A program made the position numbers and the translations under genes. A DNA stretch of 64,000 nucleotides from Toxonevra muliebris. Lineage: Eukaryota; Arthropoda; Insecta; Diptera; Pallopteridae. The stretch is from NCBI GenBank assembly GCA_963691655.1, contig OY829329.1, positions 54,263,408-54,327,407 of the forward strand, written 5' to 3'. Positions 28,001 through 40,000 of the stretch are shown here, piece after piece (the stretch's first letter is position 1; each line of letters starts with the position of its first letter). The notes under the pieces are model-generated. The model searched no databases, was not told the DNA's origin, and worked only from the letters and a program-made list of their open reading frames with translations.

Positions 28001-31000
28001 CAAAATCAAAGAAAATTTTATTTTAAATTTCTTCATTAAGAAAGTGTGCTCGATATTCGGGTAATGTAAAGTCTCTCCCCTTCCTTCTATCCAAACAAAA
28101 AAAAAACTCAATTCTATCATAACTTACCGCAATCTTCAATGAAACTGGAGATAAAAACCATTCCTTCCGATAAACTGCTCAGCCATTATAGTCGTTTCTT
28201 CAAAATTAGAGGACTGACAAGAACGAAAAGCTTAATATTCGAGATCCGGTAGTGCAACTAATCGACGACCTCGAAAGTCTATTGGGTAGTGCACTAGACT
28301 TTCATCTGGGAGGTTCGGGTTCGATTCCCGTATTCGTCTGGGGATTAGTTTTCATAACTTTCTTATATTCACTATCAATATGAAGTGTATGAGAATTATA
28401 AGATAGTGTACAAGTACACACCTTGGTTGGTAATGGCAAAACCACCCAAGCCGATAAAAAATTGGCGTTAAACTGTAGGTCTAACTATGTGTTATCACAA
28501 AGGATCGTTCAGGCCTAAGTGTGTCTCTCTACAGCAGAGCTGGGTAAATTCAATTACATTAAATTCCCAATTCCAATGAACTAAAAGGGAATCAATTACT
28601 TTTTAGGAATCATTCCAACTAAATTGGAATTTAATTCCATGTAAGTAATTGATTACACTTAAATATTAAATTCCTTTCTATTCAATTACATTTTCTATTC
28701 CTTTAAGGAATTGATATATTTTTAATTACAAAATACAATTTCTTGTAATGGAATCGAAAATTATTTCAATTCCATTACCTAGGAATTTAAAAATTTTAAT
28801 TACCGATTACAATTCCTTGTAATGGAATTGAAAGTTTTATCAGTTCAATTACTAAGGAATTGAAATCATTAAAGTACCAATTGCAATTCCTTGTAATTGG
28901 AATGGAGATGGAATTTAATTCCTAAAGGAATCATTACTACCCAGCTCTGCTCTACAGCCACTCTAACCTAACCTAGTGCAACTTAGCGATAAACTGATAT
29001 AAAAAAAAACAAAATCTGACTTGATTTTAATTATTTTTGACACACTTTTCTGGTAAACTAGAACTAATACAAAAACTCCAATCAGATTCAGAACTAGCAG
29101 ACTCCAAAATAGTCAACATCTTCTTTTTTATCCTTTTGGGGGTTCTAACAACATTATCGACTCCAGATGTTAGAAGGGAAGGAAGGAGATTGCAAGGATT
29201 GTGGAGCTGTACGAAATTTTTCTACTAATTACGGCCTTTACGATAGCTTCAATTTCTTTGAAAGACTTTTCTATTTTTTTTAGATAGATCTAGGCCTAGA
29301 CCTGGACCTCGTTTTCTGCTGCATAGTGGGTTCAATTCTAATGCTTGCCAATAGATCTCAATGGGTGGTTTGCGGAGAGCATGAGAGTCCATCTCTATTT
29401 TTTCCACATAAGGCGAGAAAATGTTTTATTTTTATTTTGGCATTATCCAGGAATTTCCTCAAGAAAAAAATCTATAGCAAAAATTTTGCTAAATTTGAGT
29501 AGAAAATGGAGTAAATTAATTAGTTTCTCATAATTTTACCTTGAACCAAATACTTATAAAGAATATTTGAGGGGTGAAGGGGGTAAGTTAGGTAACTAGA
29601 ATTATATTATATTTATAGTTTTAAAAATACTTTTAAAGACACACCAGTTCACTGCGTATAAAAGGTGAAAATTTTAAACATTTCTTGAATTTGGGTTTAT
29701 TTTTACTAAAATCAAGTTTACAGATTTTTGTTGTTCAGTGACCTATAGTAGAATTTAATAGGCAACATATTTCTTGAACATATTAACCCCCTATCGACTC
29801 TCGTAGTGGGTAAAAAATTTAACTTTTTTTTTTTAAGGCAAAAAATACCCATAACGGTAGGCACTAAAGGGTTAATATGTTGAAAGAGAATATTTTACGG
29901 AAAATTCTATTACAAGTTGCTGAACATACAAACGAGCTTTGATGCAAAACTAACAAGTTGTCCTATGATTTAATATACTTAACCTGTTAGGAATGAGCGA
30001 TTTTTTAGGACCGCGTAAAAAGAAAATTAGACGTAAACTTTTAAAACGTCGAGACACATATAATTTTTTTCTCGAGTTCCATCAGAATCCACTTTCAGAA
30101 CCTTGATATTTTTGAAAAAAATTGATTTTTGTCGGACAGTGAACATATTATGAAAGGACAATTATTTTAATCTAATCAATAGAAGGTTCAAAATATGACA
30201 TAAAATTTTTACGCGGAAAGCTGGTAATTTTTTTCATGAGTCTACGGAGCTCAGATTTTTATGAACATCATGCACAGAATACGAACTTTATGATATACAC
30301 TCATTTGCTAAAGTTGTCTTTAGTCAACAAAACATCTGCTCGTTAAGTATTGTCACACAGGTAAATTAAGTAGCTTTAGAGGATTAGTAGACTTCATACT
30401 TGATTTTTGTATATTTTTTAAATTATTGCAGCACTTTTTAATCCTGCCGCCCTAGGCTTAAACGCCCAGAAACACCGCTACTGTATATCAAAAAAATAAC
30501 ACAAACAACAAAGTAGTAAGCAAGCAACATATGACCTCATATTTTCTACTATGTGCACTATAAAAGTATGAACTTTTACTTATTTGCTGTATTGCTAACA
30601 CATACATACTACTAAACAAACTACCTTTTTCCTCAATAAGTTAGTGTATGTTTGTAGTATAAATTCGTAGCATATTTTGTAGTTAATATTTGAGTCTTCC
30701 TTGGGGAATAATTTTCAGATTTCACACACAATTTTATGTTTTTCCTGTTACACCATGCTGCTTTTTTTTATATTATTTTTCTTCTTTCTTTTTTAGAGAG
30801 TGTGTATAGTGCATAGTAAAAAGTAGCAAAGTAGTAAGTAGGAAGCATGTGTGATTTTGTTGTTGTTGTTGCTGCTGCTGTTTAGAGTTTTGTATTGGAG
30901 ACGCATGTGTGTGTACAAAGTTCAAGATTGAAAAGGGCGAAAGAGGTTAGATGTTAGTGTTGCTTTTAGCTAAATAAATTGACATCGACGATGGTGATGT

Positions 31001-34000
31001 AGTCGATAGTGATGAAGTTGATACCGATGATACTGTTGCAGGCAGCGTGCATTGGTAAATGTGGAATACATGCATACAAACAAATGCTGCTCATACATAG
31101 CTTCACGTATTTAACCTCTCAATTTTTTTAGGGAAGAGCAGTAAAACATTTATCGAGACACTTTAGAGTTGAAATTTAATATGTTCGTAATATTTTATGT
31201 TCTAGAATGTGTTTGTCTATATTTTGTATTGGGGTTTGTTGATATTTTTTGGGAAATGGCATATTGAATGTGAACGTATTATTTGAAAACATGTTGTAAG
31301 GGGCAGCGGGGAGTTGAGGTACGTATAGAAAATAGAAATTATTAATTATAAAAAATGTTTAGTTCATTTTTTCTTCGAATGTTAATGAACTGTAAATCGA
31401 AGCACGTTTACTGACGAACTGTTTTTTTTTACTAGGGCTCATAATTAAACACTCATGAACCATACATAAACATGAAAAAATTGTAAAAATATAATAATCA
31501 CATGCTTGTGTGCGTTTGTCTCAGCTTTGTTTTTTCATAATTATTCTCGATCTTTTGGGACATTTTCAAGAACGAAAGGATTCACATACGGAATATTTAT
31601 TTGTACATGAACTTGCTTAATGTTCTTGTACAGTATATTATTATTGTTCTCCACGTACATGTTCACGAACATGTGTTTTCTTACTTGACTGTTCATATAC
31701 TGAACAGTATAAGTTTTCTTGTACTAAATATTCTTGATTTACTTTTCATATGTCAAATAATCATAAAAAAAATATTGAGTATGTATCGCAATGAGTTTCC
31801 ATATACCAAAGTTTACAAAAATAGATCAAAAAAGTTAATTTTAAAACTCTTTGTTAATTAAATGTTCATTTTTGTTTATGTTTTTATGTTAAAAAAGTAT
31901 AAAAAGTCACAGTTAAGTGTCAAATTTATATTGCCCGTACAAAGTTACTTTCATTTGTCACATGAACGTTTCACCCAGAAACTAAAACGAAACTAAAAAT
32001 AGACACTCTCGGCAAACGTTTCAAATAAAAACAACCCACACAATACCACACACATACACTCAAAACACAAAACAGACACAGTTCCTCTTTACATAAATTG
32101 CAAGTACATACCATCACATTTTCAGACGCCCGCTGCGCCGACGCTACACAATTCATTTAACTCTAATCAAACAACCACATTGAACTTCTAAAAAGTGTTA
32201 AAAACTTTTACTTTTCATTGATGGTTGGTTAGTTGGGTGGTTGTGGTGAAGATGATGGTTACGATAGAGGTGGCAACAGCACCAGCACCAGCTGCAGAAA
32301 AGGCCACAAACAAGCCTCCTACTATTTTTTTTTTGTCAGTCCATATATGTATGTACGAGTACAAACATGTGTATGTATGTGCCTCAACGTCAAACATCAA
32401 CGTCACTCAGTTGTAGTCAGTAATCGTAGTGGTCGTCGTCGCCGTCATGTTTGACTTTAAATGTAAATTAACTTTGTAGTTGTAGACTGCACAGAGAGAC
32501 AGTGGCAGGTCCAAAGTGGGGCTCCCAAAAATGTTAATGCTTTTGCCCATTCAAATTCGCTTAATAGCACAATTTTTTATTATATATTTATGTATAGTTG
32601 GACAACATTATATTTGCAATTTAAAGGTCATCTTAAAGTATATGTGCTACTTTTGGGGGTCTTGACAATAGTTTTCGATTGGATTTTTTATGTTTCTGAA
32701 CTAATTTTATAGCCTGGGCCGATTTATATATAAATTTTGATTCAAGATTTGGTTTGAATATTGATCTGAATTTTGGTCTATTATTTCCTCAAATTTTGGC
32801 TGTTCTTTAGTCTGAATTTCGATTCGAATTTTAGTCGTAATTATGACTGAATATTAATAAAAATTTTGGCCTGTTATTGAAATGAATTTTGGTTTAATTT
32901 CAATCTATATTTCTTCAGAATTCTTATCTAAATTTTGGGTCAGTTTTGATTTCAATTTGAACTGCTTTAAATCTGAAATTATTCCAAATTTTAATCTGAA
33001 TTTGTGTCAGAATTTTGGTCAGATTTTTAGACTAGATTCTGGTAAAAAATTTTGTCTGAAATAAGTCTGAATTTTGGTCTAACTTTGAACTGCTCTTGGT
33101 TTGAGTTTTGGCAAGAGTTTGGTCTGAATTTTGGTCTCCCACTAGTTTGAATTTTAATCTGAAATTGATCTGACTTGCCATCTGAGTTTTGAAAAAAATT
33201 TGATTGGGAATTATTGTGAATTTTGGGTTTGTTAATTAAGCTGAATAATTTTGGTCCGATTTTTAACCACTTTTTGTGAAATTTTTGATGGAAGTTTTGG
33301 TTAACTTTTTACCTGATTTTTGGGTTATAATTTAGCAATATTAGTCCCCCAATTACAAGACTTAGATCCGCCACTGCAGAGAAATACACTCACATACCAA
33401 CAACATTACCATCACGGCCGCTAGATGCCACCATCGGCAAGTGCTGTCTATATATGAAGCGTGTAGTTAGAGAGTGTGGGTAATTGTATTGTGGTCACGT
33501 TTAAGTGAAGCATCTGTTTTATGTTTGTTACACTTTAACACTGATCTACAAAAAATTAAACAAAAAAAAAAGAAATCATTACAAGCTAATGCCTTGCAAG
33601 CGGTTTTTTGTTTTTGTTGTTTTATTTCTGCTTTATAGAAATTTGGAGCGGGCATGGCTGACTTGCAGCAGTAGTCTGCAAAGGTTGAGGCTTTACAGTT
33701 TACTACCACGAACTATGAGTTTATAATATAGTCGACATAAAATTGCACTTGTTGCCAATTAATGAGTAGTGTATGAGAGGCAGAGGCATAGAGGGAGGCA
33801 TCAAGCGCTTTTTGGTTAGTGTGCGCTTCAACATCAAACAATGAAAATTTGGTTAACTGGTGGGGGCACTATGTACGCCACGCGTGCTGTGAGTACGCGT
33901 CGCGTCTGCGGTCGTCACATGCTGTGCTTTCATGGCTGGTGTTTCTATGCTATTGCTTCTGCCGTTGCTTATATCTTACATAACTGATTTTTTGAACTTT

Positions 34001-37000
34001 AATTGATGAAGAAATTTTTTATTATTTTTGTTTTTATGATTTGATTTTTGAAATCTTTTTTGATTGCTTTCGTCAGTCAGTCAGTTTGTTAGTGAGTGAG
34101 TGAGTGAGCTCAGCGGTTGCGCGAATGCTTTATTAAATCAAACCATTTTTCTATGTGTTAAAATAGACACGCTGGCGTATGATTAATCTAATTAAGCGCC
34201 TGTAATTGAATTCATTATTTTTTATTTTGGGTTTTTTTTTGTCTGTAATTTTTGGTAATGGCAATGAAAATTATTGCAAATGGGTAGCAACTTAAATTTT
34301 TGTAATATAATTACAGTAGGTATTTTAAAATAAATTACATTTATGAGGCAATTCGATTTTTTGACGAACTCTTCAGTAGTTTTACAGTATTTTGAAGCAT
34401 TTATATTTTATTTCATTTAATTTTTATTGAAGAATAGAGCGGGAAAACCCTTAAATTATTATTGAACAAAAAAAATTAATAGGAAATGGAGATCTTTATT
34501 TCAATCTTTATTTAGTCCAGCATGATATTACAACTAGATTATTTGGCACCACGTCAAACATTTGATACACTCATTTGGAAACAGGTTCGCTCTATATAAA
34601 TTGTTTTTGAGACTATTGACAAATATTCTGAACCACTTTGCTGTCAAACAGCTTGCCAAAAGGTTGGATACATTGGTGTCAAATGTGGTTTGACACAAAA
34701 AATTTGTCGATTACTCTATTTGACATCGTTTGACATTATTTGACATTGAGCAAATTTACGTTTGAAATTTTGTCAAATGATCCAATCGTAGTTTTAGAGC
34801 CAAAAATTTAGCAATGTTAAACACTTGATCTAAAACAAAAAATTTTCCATACAATTATAAAAATAAAACTATAATTTATTTTGTTTATTTTAAATGATTG
34901 TTAAAATTTATTTGCGATGCAATACATGAAAATTGGAAATTTTAATTTATTTCTAATTTTTTCACAATTTGCCTGTATTTCAAAAATAATTGTTAATTTC
35001 ACACAATTCATTTTCATTTAAAAAACAAAAAATAACAAATCGACAGACATGCAAACATTAACAAATCTATTCACAATTGAATTAAATTAAACAAACAAAA
35101 AACGGCGGCGGCAACAGAACAACAACAGCACGACAAAAGCATCAAAGCCTCAACACTTAAACTCAATTGCCAGACGAGGAGAATCTCAACAACAACAGCT
35201 TCAAAGTAACAGCAGCAACAGCAAACAGCAGTGAATTTCAATTTGACAAATGAGATGCTATCAACAACAGTTGCAACCAACAGCACCCAAAATCAAAGTC
35301 AAAGAAATAAATAAAAAAAACCGCGACAGCAGCAGGCAACACTCTAATCAAAATCTCAAATCATCACAATGTTGCTGTTGTTTTTGTATGCTTTTGATAT
35401 ATGTACAAGTATGTTGCAGTAGCAGCGTCAGTGCCACGCCCACAAACGTGCTGAATGACTGTCAAATGAATGAATGACACAATAATAAAACATACACACG
35501 CGTTGTCTTATACCAAATAAATATTGTTAAGTATCTAATGACAGCATAGCAAACCACGGCAATAACAACAACAAAAAAAAAAGACATGATACTTATAAAC
35601 AAGTAAAAAAAATCGCATGCGAAATAATTTTCAATTTCAGGGAACAAAAAAAGTCGCAGCGGTATAAGCGGGAAAACTTCAAGTGAGAAAGTGAAAAAAA
35701 ACCAAAATTTTAAGTGTCGAAACTTTAAAGACCCCTTCCAAAACTCCACTCCGAAACTCTCTTAAAAAAAGAAAAAGTCAATAATTAAAGAACGCTGTAG
35801 AAAATAACCCAAAATCTCACAAGCAGAAACTAGAGATGGAGAATTACTTGAAAACACATAAACTTCATTAAAAATAAAAAAAAATTGCTTGGAAATACAG
35901 AAAAAAAATTTAAGATTTTAGGTATAACAAAGATTTTGAAAATTAACCTCTAGATTTAATTTTCATAATCTACTAAAAAACTATCATGAACAAAGATTTT
36001 TGTCTGTTGGGAATTTTTCTCCCCTGATTTTGTGGATTCACTTCAATGTAGAAACTTTGAAGAAAACAATTTCAGGCCCGAAATTTCAATAAAGATTAAA
36101 AAAAAATAAATAAAAAAATTTCGATATGGAAATTTTTATGCAACTAATTTCACAGCTTCCATTTAGAAAAAATTCCAAATGTTAAAACTTCAGGAAATAA
36201 AATCGGAATAAAAATGACTAATCTTGGAAATTCTGTAACACGAAGATATTTCATAGGTAATTATTCATCAGGATTTTGTCTATTGCGATTTTATAGCAGT
36301 CACGTTTGCAACGTTACAGCGTAGCGCATTTGTCATTTAGATAAATACCTCTATATCTACAATATAATAACAATTGACGTTCATATACATATTCATATTT
36401 AAATCTCTCTATTTATGTTTTTACTATCTATCTGTATTTATGTTTGAATGTGTGTGATTATCTGTCTATCAATTCAACGCTCCCTACCTCCATCTATTTA
36501 TACGCTCATTCACTTGTCAACTAACAAATCAACATTAATCATGCTATATCATCTTAGCTCCGTGTTCAGCTCATCTTATAATATAAACGGCAGTGGTTTT
36601 CAATCTCAATAGTACCAAGTAGCTACGGCTGACTGCCATTGTGTTCGTTGTTGTTTGCAGTGTTAGTTGATGTTGTTTTTGTTGCTATTCATGTTGTTAA
36701 ATTGTCTGACAAAACGTTTGAAATTTTTAAAGATTTTTAGCTATTGCTACTGTGTGTGTATGTGTGAATGTAGTTAGTTGAGCTGTTGATTTTCGCTTAA
36801 TTTGCATGCCTAATTTACATACTTTTTTTTTTTTTTTAGAAACACACACTCAATTATTACTGGCATTCACACTCTAGCCAGCAACAATGATTCTCTTTAC
36901 ACGACTACGCGTGTTATCATAATTACTATGCAATTTTTATGGGTGTATCTTTTTAAGCATGAAAATCTTAGCATTTAAATTTTTCTATTTGTTGTTTGTT

Positions 37001-40000
37001 TCTTGCACTATATTTAAATTAATAATAATGCAGTCAGTCGCTTTAGTTACTATAATAATAATAAAATATGCAAATAATGATGATGCTCTCGTAATAGAAA
37101 AACACTAGTTGCCTACTTAAAATTATATCTAAGTATCTAACCACTTATTTGAATTGTATGGAATGTACATACTTAGCTATAGTTACAGACAGATACGTAA
37201 GTATAATTTCCTAAATATTATTGTAAATATTTGCAACTCTTATCTGTGTCGCAAGCTTATTGAATATTGTGGGCAACTACTAGAAGTAGCAGCAATAGAT
37301 TAGCGGCAATATAACCCACAGTCGCCTGCCTACTCTAGCTAAGTATGTATATGCTAAATGTTCATCCACTTGCTTTAATCTAATAATGGATTTTTCCCTT
37401 AACCCATTAAAGGACAAAATAAGTTCACAAAACATCGAAATTTTTTTCCGAAAAACTGCCATTTGGAACGTAGTCAAAGACTGCTGAATGTTTTTTTTTT
37501 TTTCTTTACGATTTTTCAATTAAGATTTCAAGTAATAAAAAAAAGAAGCTATACAACTGTGAAAATTCCCAGAACAAAATTTTCTTTCTTAAGATTTCAA
37601 GTAATAAAAAAAAAGCTATACAACTGTGAAAATTCCCAGAACAAAATTTTCTTTCTAAAGATGCTTTAGGTTTTGGTGGTTGTTCCTTTAAACAAAAAGA
37701 CAGCGTTAGATTTTCTGTCCCCACTTTCTCTTTTCAACCATTGAATCCACCTATGGGCTTTGAACATTGAATAAAGGAGGAAAAATTTCGTAATTGAGGA
37801 ATGATATCGTAACTAAAAAGAGGAATGATTTCGCAGCTACTTAAGTGAAGTATCGATACCGTATCGAAATAGAGACATGATTTGGTAAAAAAAAAAGTAT
37901 GAATGATTCTGTACCGAACAGTGGAAATGATTTTGTAATAAAGCTTAGGAATGATTTCGTAACATTACGCAAAATAAGTTCATCGAAATCAAGATTTTCC
38001 ACATATTTCACATAAACATTGACAAACGTTTAAAAATTGCAAAATCTACCGTAACTTTAGTGCTTAAAAACTTTAGTAAATGACTAACTTCCGAAAGGAA
38101 TACTGGAAGTGGGCGAAAGAAGGGGTTCAGCTCGGAGGAAAAAATAAAGAAAGTGAAAAACTTGTTTCAAAGAAATCCAGGCCTTTCCATCAGAGATGTT
38201 GCTAAAAAAGTCCATATGTCACTCAGATATGTTCAAAAAGTACGCAGAGTAAAAGGACTTAAGACGTATAAAGTTCCGCTAGCCCCGAACCGGAATGACA
38301 AAAAAAATGCAACAGTAAAAACTCGCGCACGAAAGCTGTACGACAAAATTGTACATAATTTGGATTGCATGATCATGGACGACGAAACGTATGTCAAAGC
38401 AGACTTTAATCAGGTTCCTGGTCAACTATTTCACACTTCAAAAAAGAGAAGTGATGTTTCGCCTAAATTTAAGCTAAAGAAAGTGGACAAGTTTGCGAAG
38501 AAATATTTGGTTTGGTAAGCAATTTGCCAATGTGGCATAAAGAGTGCAGTTTTTGTCACTACTGGTACCATCAACCAACAAATTTACGTAGAAGAGTGCT
38601 TACAAAAACGTCTACTGTCAATGGGACGTCTTCACAAGGCTCCTGTCTTCCTCTGGCCAGATTTAGTAATTTGCCATTACGGCAAAACGGCAATGACGTG
38701 GTATAAAGAGAAAGGGGTACAAATCAACGCCGTATTTAGGGGGAGGTTTTGGGGGTCCTGACCCATGAATAATATTTATTTGAAAAAATTTAAATTGATT
38801 ATTCTGTGAATTTTTTTTTTCATTTTCGGCCATTTTTTTAGGTTAAGATTAAAAAAATTCGGAAGCAAAAATTTTTCCTAAAGCTTTAAGACATCCCCTT
38901 TTCTCCCTAGTCTGATAGGGTCCATCAAATGCATCATCGTATTTAAACATCAGTTTCATAAAAAAGTTATATGAATATTTTCGTCGAATGAAAACCCGCC
39001 CTCCCCGCCCCGAAAAAAAATCCTGGTTACGGCCCTGGTACAAATTGTTCCAAAAGATCCCAATCCCCCAAATTGCCCAGAACCCCGGCCGATAAAAAAA
39101 TATTGGGCTATAATGAAAAGAAAATTGCTAAAAACGAAGTAAGTGGTCAAAAATGAGAAACAGCTACAGAAAAAGTCGACTACTGTGGCATCTCAAATTT
39201 CCTGAAGATATGTGCAACGTTTAATGGCTGGAGTTAAGTCAAAGTTGCGATCTTTCGCATACGCACCAATCAAATAAATAAAGTTTTTAATTTTCTTAAA
39301 AATATTATTATTATTATTATAACTTTTCAATTGATGTGTGAATTTCTGTTTTTGTTTAAAAAATATAATTTTTATAACAAGTTAATGTCGACCAGTTTTT
39401 TTCGTCTACATGCCTTAAAGTGGAAAATTTCTTTCATAACAAAGTGCAATACATTTCGTAATAAAGTGAATAAGTGATTTGGTATCGAAATTGACAAATA
39501 ATTTGGTAATTAAGTATAAGAATGGTTTCATAACAAAGTGGAGGAATAATTTAGTCAGGGGCGGATACAAGGGGGGGCGGAAAAGGGGGAAAAATGGGAA
39601 AAAGGGGGAAATTTCCCCTCAAAAGATTTTCAAACACTTAAAAATTTAATAACTTAAACAGGCAAAAAGGTCAACATAATTAGTTATTGTTGTTTTTAGT
39701 TATTACGATTTACTTTCAATTATAAGAATCTTGCTCATTAAACTACTTTCCTTCTCTATGGAAATGTGCTGTAATAATAATGATACTTAAACCAAATAAA
39801 CCTGAAAACTCAGTGCTCTAATATAGACCTATAAGTTTGCTGCCAATATCCTCGAAAATATTTGAAGTAGTAGATTGCTAATAATACAAGAATATAAGAA
39901 TATAGTTCCGAATCACCAAAAGTTTGGCATCACGGGCTGTTATACAAATTAAAAAATTTTCTTCCAGCTCCATTTTAATTGGTCTTAAAGTCCTATCATT

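Noticed and set aside
28280..28345. Possible tRNA gene
   Set aside because: It is the head of a SINE with its own target duplication.
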